Part shown: piece by piece, positions 12,037 through 22,318 of the stretch
Layout of the letters: each line of letters starts with the position of its first letter
Position numbering within the stretch: position 1 is the stretch's first letter
Assembly: GCF_000483165.1 (NCBI RefSeq)
Contig: NZ_AXXW01000005.1
Span: forward strand, 124,001-188,000
Origin: Tullyiplasma multilocale ATCC 49900
GTDB lineage: Bacteria; Bacillota_I; Bacilli_A; Mycoplasmatales; Mycoplasmataceae
Direction: 5' to 3'
Length of the DNA: 64,000 nt
The notes under the pieces: generated by a model
What the model was told of the DNA's origin: nothing
What the model saw: the letters and a program-made list of their open reading frames with translations, nothing else
The model's database searches: none
Made by a program: the position numbers and the translations under genes

Positions 12037-12762
12037 TTAAATATATAAATTAGGCGGTGTTAAACCTTTTTTAGCCTGACGTAATTCAGAAGATTTGATA
12101 TTATTGATTGTTAAAGTAGAAATAGAATCTTTCTTAGGAAAGAAACCTTTTGTTATTTTAACCATTTCAAAATCAACACTGTTTTTTAAAGTGTTTCCAA
12201 TTTCAGATTTATTTTTAATTAATTTTGAAATAATTTTGAATCCTGCAAATTCTTTTAAGTCTGTCAAATCAACCACTAATGTTTTTGATTTGAATAAAGC
12301 CACACTTAAAGAAAAAACTGCAACTAGCATAGCTAAAATTAAAACAGAGAATGTAAGTTGTAATGAATAGATAGTTTGTAAGAAATCATTTGAAAAATCT
12401 AAACCACTCAAAATTTTATACATGATTCCACTATCTGTAGATAGAGAAACAGATAAATAAATTTGACCTACCAGACCTAGAAATCAGACGATGATTGCAG
12501 TAAAAGTTATTCTATCAAGATTAACATTTTTTACATCCTTGAAATTATTACGTTTTGCTTGATCAAAAACATTACCAATTTTTGTTAAAGAGAAGGCAGA
12601 GAATGCTAATGAAGCAACTATAAAAATGAAGTTGCTAAAAAGGATTTCAGTCTCAGACATTCCTAGAGTTTCACGTCAAGAAATGATTGAGGCTACAAAA
12701 CCAAATGAAATAATTAAATAAGCTAATGAGATAGACTTTGCAAAAGTTATTTTCTTTTTCAT
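12037..12762 (-). CDS. Four-helix membrane protein with TPP tail (paralog)
   Basis: Membrane protein of 241 residues beginning MKKKITFAKS, with four hydrophobic segments (about 10-28, 42-64, 88-110, 145-168) and a charged C-terminal part ending LTPPNLYI. It resembles the protein at 3379-4101 in length, helix spacing, the KRNNFK motif and the TPP ending. It lies 27 bases upstream of the giant permease in the same direction and is probably co-transcribed, so a role with that permease is plausible. Family not recognised. Confidence 0.78.
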
Positions 12763-12813
12763 ATTATTCTCCTATTAATAATAATTTTACCTTATTTTGC
12801 AGCCAAAAATATA

Positions 12814-12840
12814 AAAAAACACCCACATAATGAGTGTTTT
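12814..12840 (-). terminator. Terminator after truA
   Basis: Minus-strand hairpin AAAACACTC...GGGTGTTTT (one mismatch) followed by T-rich sequence. Bases 12763-12986 otherwise show no gene or RNA, only the start region of the 241-residue membrane protein gene. Confidence 0.7.
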
Positions 12841-12986
12841 TAGAAAGGGATATTATTATTGCATTCATATATAATATGCTTTCCTTCTCACATAAAGATC
12901 ATCCAGAAACTCATAAAATTTATCAATCCATTAATATTTAAGTGACATTGTTTTATATCCCTTAAATAAATAATACACCTTTTTAA

Positions 12987-13733
12987 TTAAAATTCTATCT
13001 TTTCTAAAATTAATCCTTTTGCTTCAATTACAATAGTTGATTTCTCTCCAATGCCTTGTAACTTATTTTTTATATCAGAAGTTGATATTCTTTTACCTTG
13101 ATAAGCACTCAAAGCTGCTCCAACAATCATTCTAATTTGATAACGAATGAAACCCTTACCTTTAAAGATTATTTCAACCTTACCAGTAGAACTTCTCTCG
13201 ACAACTATTGAGTCAACTTTACGATATGTTTTTCGCAGCTGCATTTCTTCAGTTGTTAATCCAGAAAATAATTTAAACTCATGTTCACCAATAAAACAAT
13301 TAAATATTTCTTGCAATTTTTCAATATTGATTTCTCCATATCTTCAATCAAGTTCAAAGCGTTGATTGAAGATATTTGTTTGTTGGTCATTAATTACATA
13401 TTTATATGTCTTTTGTTTAACATCACGAATATTGAAATCTTCTGAAACTTTTTCAATTCTATTAATTATGATGTCACTAGGCAAAGCCCTATTTAAAGCT
13501 TTAGAAAATCTAGTTAAATCAGGCTCAAATTCAATTGTCACTAAAACCTTTTGATCAAGTGCATGTACACCCGAATCAGTTTTTGATGCTCCGAGTATTT
13601 TGTATTCACTATTCTTAGTAATACCTTTTAAGGCCTTTTCAAGCTCTCCTTGGATTGTTTTACCCTTTTTCTGAATAACTCATCCACAATAGTCAGTTCC
13701 GTCATAAGAAAGCGAAATTAGTAAATTAACCAT
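12987..13733 (-). CDS. truA: tRNA pseudouridine synthase A
   Basis: Converts uridines 38-40 of the tRNA anticodon arm to pseudouridine in the cytoplasm. It has 248 residues, normal length. The catalytic motif is present as KTDSGVHA with the nucleophile Asp53 (the usual form is RTDxGVHA). Downstream, GFIRYQIRMIVGA matches the family FLRxQVRxMVG motif. Two or more Trp are TGA. It follows ecfT after 3 bases, the common ecfA1-ecfA2-ecfT-truA order. Confidence 0.93.
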
Positions 13734-13736
13734 ATC

Positions 13737-14741
13737 TTAATAAAGAGTTAGTTGATCGATATATGGGATGTGCATAAATGATAATGCATCATAACCCATA
13801 GCACCATAAACTATGGCAAAGATTGCCATTCCCATACCAAATAGGAAAATAACTAAATCTGAGATTCTGAATTTGAACTGTACATATCTTGTTCTTTTAG
13901 CATGGGGTTCATAACCTCTTGCATCCATTGCATAAGCAAGATCTTCTGCCTTTTGGAAAGCTGAAACAAGTAATGGAATAATCAAAGATGTTAAACCCTT
14001 TACTTTATCTTTAGCTTTACCATTTTTAATATCAATCCCTCTTGAAGATTGAGCTTTCATAATTCTTCCTGCTTCATCAATTAAAGTAGGAATCATACGC
14101 AGTGCGATTGAAATAATCATTGATAAGATGTAAACCGGAATACCAATTAATTTCAATGGGTATAATAAGTCTTCGATTGCCAAAGTTAATTCTAATGGTT
14201 GAGTAGAACCAGTTAAAATACATGTTAATGTAATCATTAAATAAATTCTTCAACCCATCAGTAAAGCACTATATAATGCTTTTTCACTAAGTCAAATATT
14301 TCAAGTTTTGTAAAAGTGACCAATTGGTTTAATCAAACCTAAATCAGGAATTGCTATCGTTGAAGAATCTAAATTTGGACTAATAAATCCAGATCATCCC
14401 CCACCAACTTTTTGTATCAAAATTCCACTTTGGTCAATTCCGCCATTTTCGGTTAATAACTTAAATGTTTCCTTATCAGGATGCATTAAGAATAAATTTA
14501 TAGCAAAGATAACAATAAAAATAAATAGCACAGGAGCAATTAATTTTAAAAGCATTCTTCATGGTAATCTAGACATTGCAAAAATACCAAATATTACAAC
14601 TGACATTACGATATATCCAGTAAATCCAATCGGAAAGAAAATTCCAACTATTAATAAAATAATCATTAATAATTTAAGTCTTGGATCCATTTTATGGATT
14701 ACTGAATTTTTGGGTATATATCTACCGAATGTAATTCTCAT
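13737..14741 (-). CDS. ecfT: ECF transporter transmembrane subunit EcfT
   Basis: Energy-coupling factor transmembrane protein linking substrate-binding S proteins to the two ATPases for vitamin or cofactor uptake. It has 334 residues, longer than the usual 260 or so because of a polar insertion (about residues 85-130) after the second helix. The N-terminus has the typical IHKMDPRLKL. Both cytoplasmic coupling motifs are present: AQSSRG and AMDARGY. It sits directly after the two EcfA genes. No S component is in the window. Confidence 0.93.
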
Positions 14742-14755
14742 TTAATTACCTCCTT

Positions 14756-15925
14756 CTATTTTTTTGAAATTGCAGCTTTATATTCTCTAGCAAAATCTTC
14801 TACATTTCTAACTTTTTTATCTAAAATATCAATTCCTTGATCTTTTAATTTATACATAAGTTTGTATAACTTAGGTGGCTCAATTTCAATTTTCTCTAAT
14901 AGTGTTCTATTAGAGAAAACCTCAAATGGGTTTCCTTTTGAAATCAATTTACCTTCATGCATAACAACAACTTCATCAGCGATTTTCAATACTTGATCCA
15001 TGTTGTGTGTTACCATAATAATTCTCTTACCTTGTTCTTTATTAAGACGTTGGAATAGTTTCATAAAGTCATCTTCACCTTGAGGATCAAGTCCACCTGT
15101 AGGTTCATCAAGAACTAAAGTATTACCATCCATTGCAATAATACCAGCAATAGCAACACGACGTTTTTGTCCACCTGATAATTCAAATGGTGATCTAGTC
15201 AAGTAGTTCGCTGGAAGTTCAACTAATTTAAGTAATTCTGGCACTGACGCAAAAGCTTTTTCCTTATCCCCACCAAGATTGATTGGGCCAAAGGCAATAT
15301 CTTTTTCGATTGTGTCTTGGAATAATTGATATTCTGGAAATTGGAAAACTAATCCAATTTCTTTACGTAATTCTTTTACTTCTTTAATTTTCTTGATAGC
15401 GGCAGGTATTTGATAATCTCCAATTTTTGTTCTTCCTGATTCAGAAATTAGTAAACCATTTGTAAGTTGAATCATTGTTGATTTACCTGAACCAGTAGTA
15501 CCAATAACACATGTGATTTTACCTTTTTGTAAAGTTAATGTAGCATTGTCCAAAGCTCTGAATTCAAAAGGTGTCCCTTTAGAATATGTATATGAAACAT
15601 CTTCTAAAACTATATCCCCTGAGAAATCAAAAATCTTATTTTCTTTACGTGAAGCTTCTAATTCTTTCATATATTGTTTTTGTAATTCTACATCTTTAAT
15701 AGAGGCTTCTCTTATTTTCTTAATTTCTGATTCACATGCAGATTTAATATCTGCTTGATTCAATGCATAAGTCTTTTTAACACCTTCAACTAATTGAGAA
15801 TGTTGCTCAAACGAAATCTTTTCTAATCTTAAATCTTCATCCAAGATATCGATTGCATCCTTTAGAGTTGATTTATTTTCTTTAAGAATTTCTTTGTATT
15901 TATTTTTAATCATTTTTATTTGCAT
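14756..15925 (-). CDS. ecfA2: ECF transporter ATPase EcfA2, N-terminally extended
   Basis: ATPase subunit of the ECF vitamin transporter, 389 residues. Walker [10 protein letters not shown] at about 142-150, Q-loop FQFPEYQLF, signature LSGGQKRR, Walker [13 protein letters not shown], then a switch His in MVTHNMD. The first 100 residues are a Lys/Glu-rich helical extension lacking in typical EcfA proteins. The ATG at 15925 overlaps the end of ecfA1 by 10 bases. A second ATG four codons later is also possible. Confidence 0.93.
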   Translation of the reverse strand: MQIKMIKNKYKEILKENKSTLKDAIDILDEDLRLEKISFEQHSQLVEGVKKTYALNQADIKSACESEIKKIREASIKDVELQKQYMKELEASRKENKIFDFSGDIVLEDVSYTYSKGTPFEFRALDNATLTLQKGKITCVIGTTGSGKSTMIQLTNGLLISESGRTKIGDYQIPAAIKKIKEVKELRKEIGLVFQFPEYQLFQDTIEKDIAFGPINLGGDKEKAFASVPELLKLVELPANYLTRSPFELSGGQKRRVAIAGIIAMDGNTLVLDEPTGGLDPQGEDDFMKLFQRLNKEQGKRIIMVTHNMDQVLKIADEVVVMHEGKLISKGNPFEVFSNRTLLEKIEIEPPKLYKLMYKLKDQGIDILDKKVRNVEDFAREYKAAISKK

Positions 15926-17139
15926 AATTGTTTCACCAACTCATCCATATCTTTAGAATGCTCTGTCTCAATACCAACATTAGCTAAAGCTTCTTCTACT
16001 GTTGCCACAAAAGGAATATCCAAATGAATAGATTTTAAGTATTCTTTATCTTTAAGAATTTCTTTTGGAGTTCCCATTCTTTCTAATCTACCACCATTCA
16101 TAACAATAACTTTGTCAGCATTTAAAATCTCATCCATATCATGCGTAATTGAAATAATTGCTTTATCACCACGATCACGTAATTCAACCATGATTTCTTT
16201 GATTTCACGATTACCTTTTGGATCTAACATACTTGTTGCTTCATCAAAGATTAAAATATCTGGGTTCAATGCCAATGCTGACGCAATAGCTACACGTTGT
16301 TTTTGCCCACCAGATAAGTTAAGAGGTTCTTTATCTAGGAAGTATTCCATTCTTACTTTTTTAGCAGCTTCTAGAATGATACCTTCCATTAATTTAGGTT
16401 CTACTCTTTTATTTTCTAATCCAAAAGCAATGTCAGCTCTAACTGTAGAACCAATAAATTGGTTATCTGGATTTTGGAAAACAATTCCTAAAAATCGTCT
16501 AATTTGGTCTAAATTATTTCTTGTCATCAAGTTACCAAATACTCTGATATCACCTTGTTCAGCTCCAAGTACACCAATTAATAATTTTGATAGTGTAGAT
16601 TTTCCTGAACCATTATGTCCGATAACTGTAACATATTCTCCGTGTTTAATATTAAAATTAACATCGTTTAAAGCATATGGGAAATCTGGAGCATATTTAA
16701 ATGAAAGACCGTTAACTTCGATAGCATTATCGCTTGTTTTAGGAAGAGAAGCACCACGGCCTTTTTCCTTAACAACAACTTTTGATTCTTTAAATAATTC
16801 TTTAGCTTCTTCAAATAATTCTTTTGCTAATTTTGTATCATTTTCTATTTTGAAACTTTCTACTTTTTTTAACATTGTTTTTGCATTAGAAAAATTCACT
16901 TTAAAAGCGTTGTTTGTTCCAATCTTATTAAATTCATTTTTCAAGAAGTTATACTTATGTTTAGCCTCTCTCACTTGATCTTTAGTTGCTTGGTCAGTTG
17001 CGCGCTTATCTCTCAAAGAGAAGTAAACGTTAGCTGAATCAGTAACTTTTACAAAGTATTTATTTAATAAAATTTTGTATTCATTAAGATCTTTTTGAGT
17101 TAATTTTTTATCATTAAACTCGATAATTAATTGATTCAT
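15916..17139 (-). CDS. ecfA1: ECF transporter ATPase EcfA1, N-terminally extended
   Basis: Partner ATPase of EcfA2, 407 residues. Walker [10 protein letters not shown] at about 174-182, Q-loop FQNPDNQF, signature LSGGQKQR, Walker [14 protein letters not shown] and a switch His in SITHDMD. The Q-loop PDNQF and ATSMLDP forms are those of EcfA1. It carries a helical N-terminal extension of roughly 135 residues. First gene of ecfA1-ecfA2-ecfT-truA. Its own promoter should lie between 17140 and 17225, but no clear -35/-10 was seen. Confidence 0.93.
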   Translation of the reverse strand: MNQLIIEFNDKKLTQKDLNEYKILLNKYFVKVTDSANVYFSLRDKRATDQATKDQVREAKHKYNFLKNEFNKIGTNNAFKVNFSNAKTMLKKVESFKIENDTKLAKELFEEAKELFKESKVVVKEKGRGASLPKTSDNAIEVNGLSFKYAPDFPYALNDVNFNIKHGEYVTVIGHNGSGKSTLSKLLIGVLGAEQGDIRVFGNLMTRNNLDQIRRFLGIVFQNPDNQFIGSTVRADIAFGLENKRVEPKLMEGIILEAAKKVRMEYFLDKEPLNLSGGQKQRVAIASALALNPDILIFDEATSMLDPKGNREIKEIMVELRDRGDKAIISITHDMDEILNADKVIVMNGGRLERMGTPKEILKDKEYLKSIHLDIPFVATVEEALANVGIETEHSKDMDELVKQLCK

Positions 17140-17225
17140 TTAATATTCCTCCATAGAAAATTTCCATATAGTATTAGTTTATACTTTTTATAAATAAGAA
17201 ACAATAAAGATACTTGATTAGATAT

Positions 17226-17256
17226 AAAAAAATAAGACCCGTTAGGGCCTTATTTT
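17226..17256 (-). terminator. Terminator after rplQ
   Basis: Minus-strand hairpin AATAAGGCCC-TAAC-GGGTCTTATT (one non-standard pair) followed by a T run. It ends the alpha operon transcript before ecfA1. Confidence 0.82.
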
Positions 17257-17264
17257 CTATGAGA

Positions 17265-17624
17265 CTATACTAATTCGATAATTACGATTGGTGCGTTATC
17301 ACCTTTACGGTTATCTAATTTAAGAATTCTAGTGTATCCACCATTTCTTGTTTTGTATTTTTTAGCAATTTCTGTAAATAATTTTTGTAATGCTGTTTCT
17401 TTATCTGAAGCATCAATGTCTCTTAATCAAGCTGCTGCTTGACGTCTAGCGTGTAAATCACCACGTTTAGCAAGAGTAACCATATGGTCGAAGTGTTTTC
17501 TTAACTCTTTTGCTCTAGTTTCTGTGATTTCTAAACGTTCTGAAATAATTAATTCAGTTGTTAAGTTACGCATTAATGCAGTTCTTCATGCAGTGTTTTT
17601 ACCACGTTTTTGAATGTATGACAT
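17265..17624 (-). CDS. rplQ: 50S ribosomal protein L17
   Basis: L17, located near the exit tunnel of the large subunit, 119 residues. Starts [20 protein letters not shown] and contains [11 protein letters not shown] and [10 protein letters not shown], all typical. Several Trp are TGA. It follows rpoA as in most bacteria. Confidence 0.95.
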
Positions 17625-17647
17625 GTATTACTACCTCCTATAATTTT

Positions 17648-18601
17648 CTAAACTTGTTTGAAAGTTAACCCTAATTGAGCTACTTTGTCTTTGATTTCTT
17701 TTAAAGATTTACGTCCTAAGTTTCTGATTTCTTGGATTTCATCTTCTGATCTTGATACTAACTCTCTTAATGAGTCAATTCCGGCACGTTTTAGACAGTT
17801 TAAACTTCTTTGAGTGAAGTCTAATTCTTCAACTGTTTTATCTAATTCTTTTTCGTCTTCATCAGTTACACCGATTACTTCTAAACCGTTAATTTCTTGG
17901 TTTAGGTTCACGAAGAAGTCTAAGTGAGCAACTAATACTTTAGCTGCAGTTGAAATAGCGTCTACTGCTGTGATTGATCCATCTGTAGTTACTTCAATTT
18001 CTAATTTTTCTAAGTCGATTGAACGACCGATTTTAGTTGAATCTACATTGTAGGCAACTTTGATGATTGGTGAGTAGTTTGAGTCAATTGTAATTGCTCC
18101 AACTTCTAAGTTTTTTTCTTTTTTGTTTTCTTTAAATGATTTGTATCCACGAGAATTTTTCGCAAATAAAACTAAATCTAAAGTTCCACCATCAGCAACT
18201 GTTGCTAAGTGTAAGTCTTTATTTAAAACTTCCACTCCAGCAGGTAATTCTAAATCACCCGCTGTTACTACTCCTGTAGTAGTTGTAGAAATTTTTAATT
18301 CTACAACTTCTTCATCTATATACATATTTGCATCAATTTTTAAAACTAATTGTTTAATGTTTAAGATGATACGAGAAACATTTTCAACAATCCCTGGGAT
18401 TGATGTAAATTCGTGAGCAGCTCCAGCAATTTTAATTGCATAAACTGATGCACCAGGTGTTGCAGAAAGAAGAGTTCTTCTTATTGCATTCCCTAAAGTA
18501 GTTCCGAAACCTCTTTCAAGTGGTTCTACCATAAATTTCCCGTATGTTTTTTCTCTTTCTTCTTTTAAAAGAGTGAATTCTGGTCTCATAAATTGTTTCA
18601 T
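17648..18601 (-). CDS. rpoA: RNA polymerase alpha subunit
   Basis: Alpha subunit, 317 residues. The N-terminal dimerisation domain includes EPLERGFGTTLGNAIRR and the C-terminal domain includes LKRAGIDSLREL and IRNLGRKSLKEI, the helix-hairpin-helix that contacts UP elements and regulators. Position rpsM-rpsK-rpoA-rplQ is the standard alpha operon. Confidence 0.98.
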   Translation of the reverse strand: MKQFMRPEFTLLKEEREKTYGKFMVEPLERGFGTTLGNAIRRTLLSATPGASVYAIKIAGAAHEFTSIPGIVENVSRIILNIKQLVLKIDANMYIDEEVVELKISTTTTGVVTAGDLELPAGVEVLNKDLHLATVADGGTLDLVLFAKNSRGYKSFKENKKEKNLEVGAITIDSNYSPIIKVAYNVDSTKIGRSIDLEKLEIEVTTDGSITAVDAISTAAKVLVAHLDFFVNLNQEINGLEVIGVTDEDEKELDKTVEELDFTQRSLNCLKRAGIDSLRELVSRSEDEIQEIRNLGRKSLKEIKDKVAQLGLTFKQV

Positions 18602-18604
18602 ATA

Positions 18605-18991
18605 TTAACCTCTTGGGCGTTTTCTTGGACGCACTCCGTTATGTGGGATTGGTGTTGTATCTTTAATTGATGTAATTTCCAATCCTGCCATTTGTAATGC
18701 TCTAACAGCAGCATCACGACCTGGTCCCGGACCTTTTACCTCTACAGAAACAGTTTTTACACCGTTATCCATAGCACCTTTTGTAGCTGCTTCTGAAATC
18801 ATTTGCGCTGCATATGGTGTTGATTTTTTAGAACCTTTAAATCCTAGTGCTCCAGCACTTGATCAAGATAATACGTTCCCTTTTTCATCACTAATAGTAA
18901 CAATTGTGTTGTTAAAAGTAGAGTGAATGTGAGCGATACCTTTAGGAATATTCTTTTTGATTCTTTTTTTACCTTGTGGTTTGTTTGCCAT
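18605..18991 (-). CDS. rpsK: 30S ribosomal protein S11
   Basis: S11 of the platform, 128 residues. [15 protein letters not shown] and [15 protein letters not shown] are diagnostic, with the basic tail [11 protein letters not shown]. It is open across a TGA-Trp, so the standard code would truncate the N-terminus. Confidence 0.97.
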
Positions 18992-19011
18992 AATCTATAT
19001 TCTCCTTCTAC

Positions 19012-19377
19012 CTATTTTTTCTTGTTAGCTACAGTTTTTCTTGGACCTTTTGCAGTTCTTGCATTAGTTTTAGAAGATTGACCTCTAACTGGAAGACCTT
19101 TACGGTGTCTTAAACCTCTGTAACTTCCGATTTCCATTAAACGTTTGATGTTTAATGAAACTTCTCTACGTAATTCACCTTCAGTTTTTACTGAAGCTAA
19201 TTCTGTAGAAATAGCTTTAATTTGTTCTTCTGTTAAATCTTTAACACGAACGTTTTCGTCGATGTTTAATTTAGCTAAAATTTGTTGAGATGTTGTTAAC
19301 CCTACACCATAGATGTATGTTAATGAAATAACAACTCTTTTATCATTTGGGATTTCTACTCCGCTAATACGAGCCAT
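19012..19377 (-). CDS. rpsM: 30S ribosomal protein S13
   Basis: S13 of the small subunit head, forming bridges to the large subunit, 121 residues. Starts [17 protein letters not shown] and carries [17 protein letters not shown] and a Lys-rich C-terminus. Confidence 0.97.
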   Translation of the reverse strand: MARISGVEIPNDKRVVISLTYIYGVGLTTSQQILAKLNIDENVRVKDLTEEQIKAISTELASVKTEGELRREVSLNIKRLMEIGSYRGLRHRKGLPVRGQSSKTNARTAKGPRKTVANKKK

Positions 19378-19445
19378 ATTACGTATCCTTTCTTTTTATA
19401 AAATAAATATATATTTTGTAATCTTTATTAATTTAATTAAACTAA

Positions 19446-19559
19446 TTAACCTTGTCTTTGTTTGTGTTTCGGTTGAGCACAAATAATCATTACGCGGCCT
19501 TTACGTCTAATAACACGACAGTTGTCGCAAATTTTTTTGACTGATGATCTTACTTTCAT
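19446..19559 (-). CDS. rpmJ: 50S ribosomal protein L36
   Basis: L36, 37 residues, starting [14 protein letters not shown]. The zinc-type ligands CxxC, then C and H (CDNC...[12 protein letters not shown]), mark the zinc-binding form. It lies between infA and rpsM as expected. Confidence 0.95.
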   Translation of the reverse strand: MKVRSSVKKICDNCRVIRRKGRVMIICAQPKHKQRQG

Positions 19560-19661
19560 CTTTTAGTACCTCCGTATATTTTTCGTCGCTTTTAAAAAGC
19601 AATAATAAATCGGTGTAACCGATTTATTTAAATATCTTAATTTTAAGATTTATATTTAGTA

Positions 19662-19889
19662 TTATCGTTTTGCGATAGTTCTAAATGTAATTCTTCCACG
19701 TGTCATATCGTATGGTGATATCACGACTGTTACCTTATCTCCAGGTAAGATGCGAATGTAGTGCATTCGGATTTTACCTGACACGTGTGCATCGATAACT
19801 ATATCGTTTTCCAGTTTTACTTTGAATTGTGCATTAGGTAGCACTTCAACAACCGTACCTTCAAATTCCATTTCTGTTTCTTTTGCCAT
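19662..19889 (-). CDS. infA: Translation initiation factor IF-1
   Basis: IF-1, an S1-like OB-fold protein that blocks the A site during initiation, 75 residues. [20 protein letters not shown] and [17 protein letters not shown] are diagnostic. The usual map-infA-rpmJ order is kept. Confidence 0.97.
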   Translation of the reverse strand: MAKETEMEFEGTVVEVLPNAQFKVKLENDIVIDAHVSGKIRMHYIRILPGDKVTVVISPYDMTRGRITFRTIAKR

Positions 19890-19908
19890 ATTTATATTCT
19901 CCTAACCT

Positions 19909-20664
19909 CTATTTTTTATAACGAGTTAAAACTTCGCTACCACTATCAGTTACCAATATAGTATGTTCAAAGTGCGCAGCCATACTGTGGTCCGCTGAAT
20001 ATACTGTTCATTTGTCTGCTGCAGTTTTTGTCTTATGAGTACCCATTTGAACCATTGGTTCAATTGCGATAGTCATACCTGCTTGTAAACGCATCCCAGT
20101 ATCAGGTGTCCCGTAATTCGGGATAAATGGATCTTCGTGCATTGCAGTTCCGATTCCATGACCTGTGTAATCTCTAGGAACACTAAATCCAAATGACTCT
20201 ACAAACTGTTGTATTGTAGCTCCAATTGTACCTAATCGTACTCCTGGCTTGATTTGCTCAATAGCAAGCTCAAGCGATTTTTCAGTAACCTCTAATAGTA
20301 TACCATGCTTTTCGTCTTTTTGTACACCACAAATTTTAGTAAATGCTGAATCCGCATGTCATCCTTCAAAGACACATCCAGTATCAATACTTACGATATC
20401 TCCATCTTCAATTACACGATTTGCTGGTATTCCGTGAACTAATTGATCATTAATTGAAATACAAATAGTTTTTGGAAATCCACCATACCCTTTAAAGTTT
20501 GAAGTACACCCTTTTGAAGTAATGAATTCTTCAAAAGCTTTGTCTAAATCTAAACAATTTACTCCAACTTGACACATGTCTTTTAACATTTGAACAGCTT
20601 CTGATAAAACTCTACCAGCAACCCTCATTTTCTCAATTTGTTCTGGTGATTTAATTGTAACCAT
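19909..20664 (-). CDS. map: Methionine aminopeptidase type I
   Basis: Removes the initiator Met from nascent proteins using two divalent metals, 251 residues. Metal ligands are visible as two Asp in SIDTGCVFEGWHADS, the His of GHGIG, Glu of EPM and Glu of FEHT. Two of the Trp are TGA. Its start codon overlaps the adk stop by one base (TAATG), so translation is coupled. Confidence 0.95.
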
Positions 20665-21308
20665 TAAGCGTTAAATCCTTCAACCATTTGTTCATAAACT
20701 GTTTCTGGGTCAGCTTCGTGGATTTCAGTTAAGTGAATGTACCCTGGTTTGTTTTCGTAGAATTCAATTAAAGGTTTAGTATCTTTTTCATAAGCTTCTA
20801 ATCTAACCGCCACTTTTTCTGGTGTATCATCAGCACGACGTACTAATTCAGTTCCATCATTGTCACAAATCATATCAACTTTTGGTTTACGGTTTGTTAA
20901 GTGGTAACTTACTTTACATTTTGGACAAATAACTCTTCCTGAAATTCTGTCTAATAAAATATCTTTTAAAACATCAACATAAACTACGTGATCCATTTTA
21001 GCTCCAACTTCAGCTAACATTTTTTCTAATTCTTTAGCTTGGTCTAAAGTTCTAGGGAAACCATCAAAAATTAATTGTTCATGGTTATCTTTTAAATAGT
21101 TTTTAACAATAGCATTAACGATTGAATCTGGTACTAATCTACCTTCATTCATGTACTTAGCACATTCTTGTCCTAATTCTGTATTGTCTGAGATCTCTTT
21201 ACGCATTGCATCTCCAGTTGAGAATTGAGTAAATCCTAATCTTTCTACTAATTTTTCTGCTTGAGTTCCTTTTCCTGATCCAGGAGCTCCTAATAACATA
21301 ATGTTCAT
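20664..21308 (-). CDS. adk: Adenylate kinase
   Basis: Balances ATP + AMP with 2 ADP in the cytoplasm, 214 residues. P-loop GAPGSGKGTQ at about 7-16, FDGFPRT and the RRADDTP segment are present. The LID has a zinc site of the CxxC...CxxD type (CPKC, then CDND), as in Gram-positive enzymes. In most firmicutes adk follows secY directly; here about 6.9 kb of other genes separate them. Confidence 0.96.
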   Translation of the reverse strand: MNIMLLGAPGSGKGTQAEKLVERLGFTQFSTGDAMRKEISDNTELGQECAKYMNEGRLVPDSIVNAIVKNYLKDNHEQLIFDGFPRTLDQAKELEKMLAEVGAKMDHVVYVDVLKDILLDRISGRVICPKCKVSYHLTNRKPKVDMICDNDGTELVRRADDTPEKVAVRLEAYEKDTKPLIEFYENKPGYIHLTEIHEADPETVYEQMVEGFNA

Positions 21309-21367
21309 TTTGTTATCCCTTTCATAAATATCTATGTATATATTTTAACATTTTTAATACTTTATAA

Positions 21368-21394
21368 ATAAAAAAAGGCCCTTACGGGTCTTAT
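21368..21394 (-). terminator. Terminator after manA
   Basis: Minus-strand stem AAGACCC-GTAA-GGGCCTT (one G-U) followed by a T run. It separates the manA transcript from adk, whose own promoter must lie in 21309-21367 (TATACA near 21330 is a possible -10). Confidence 0.8.
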
Positions 21395-21399
21395 TTTAT

Positions 21400-22317
21400 T
21401 TATTTTTTAATTCAAGAGATTATAACTTTCATATCTCCTGAAAAGTTAATTTCTTGAACCTTACCTAAAGTTATTGCTGATTCTCCATTTTTAAATGGTT
21501 GCCCATTAATCATTCCGTGTCCCTCAATTACACAGAATTGTAAGAAGTAAGCATCTTCATAACAAGAGAAAGTATTTTCATCTTTCGTGTTAAGAACATA
21601 TAGGGAAAAATATTCTGAACTAAATACTTCTTTATTAGCTTGTCTTACAATTTGTTCTACACTATCAGGAACTTTCGTACAATTAATTGAATCTTCAATA
21701 TCAAGTCTTCTTGGTTCACCAGCATCATCTAAACGATCGTAATCATAGAAACGATATGTTATATCACTAGATCTTTGTAATTCAAATACTGACACTCCAG
21801 GAGTGATTGCATGAATTTTACCTGGTTCAACATATAAGAAGTCTCCAGCTTTAACTGGTTCTTTTTTTAATAACTCATCTCATTGACCATTATCAACCAT
21901 ACTACGTAATTCTTCTTCAGAATTAGCATTATGTCCATAAATTAGATAAGCATCTTTTGGTGCCTCTAAAACATATCAACTTTCTGGTTTACCAAGTGAA
22001 TTATGTTTAGTTTTAGCATATTCATCAGTTGGATGAACTTGCACTGAGAGGTAATCATTCGGAGTTATTATTTTAGACAATAAAGGAAACTCTTCTTGGT
22101 AGTCACCAAATAAGTGACGATTGTTTTCAAACACTTCTTTTAATGATGAACCCTTAAACTCACCATCAACTATATAACTCATTCCGTTTGGGTGCGCTGA
22201 AATTGTTCAAGCTTCACCAATCTTTAAATCTTTTGGAGCATCAAACCCCATTTCTCGCATTTTATCTCCTCCTCAGATTTTTTCTGAGAAGAATGGTTTT
22301 AATTTAATTATGTTCAT
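21400..22317 (-). CDS. manA: Mannose-6-phosphate isomerase
   Basis: Interconverts mannose-6-P and fructose-6-P, feeding glycolysis. It has 305 residues, the short class I form. The zinc-site motif SVQVHPTDEY (Gln and His ligands) and EPGKIHAI (second His) are visible. N-terminus MNIIKLKPFFSEKIWGG is typical. Its start codon sits 1 base after the fruA stop, so the PTS and the isomerase form one operon, suggesting that the imported sugar may be mannose or that both sugars are used. Confidence 0.93.
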
Positions 22318-22318
22318 A

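Noticed and set aside
12763-12986. tRNA or small RNA in the largest gene-free stretch
   Set aside because: No acceptor/T-arm pairing or GTTC-type loop was found; only the truA terminator and AT-rich sequence.
16112-16978. Open plus-strand frame of 288 codons
   Set aside because: It lies opposite the conserved ecfA1 coding sequence, has no SD and no recognisable motif. It is a shadow of the real gene.
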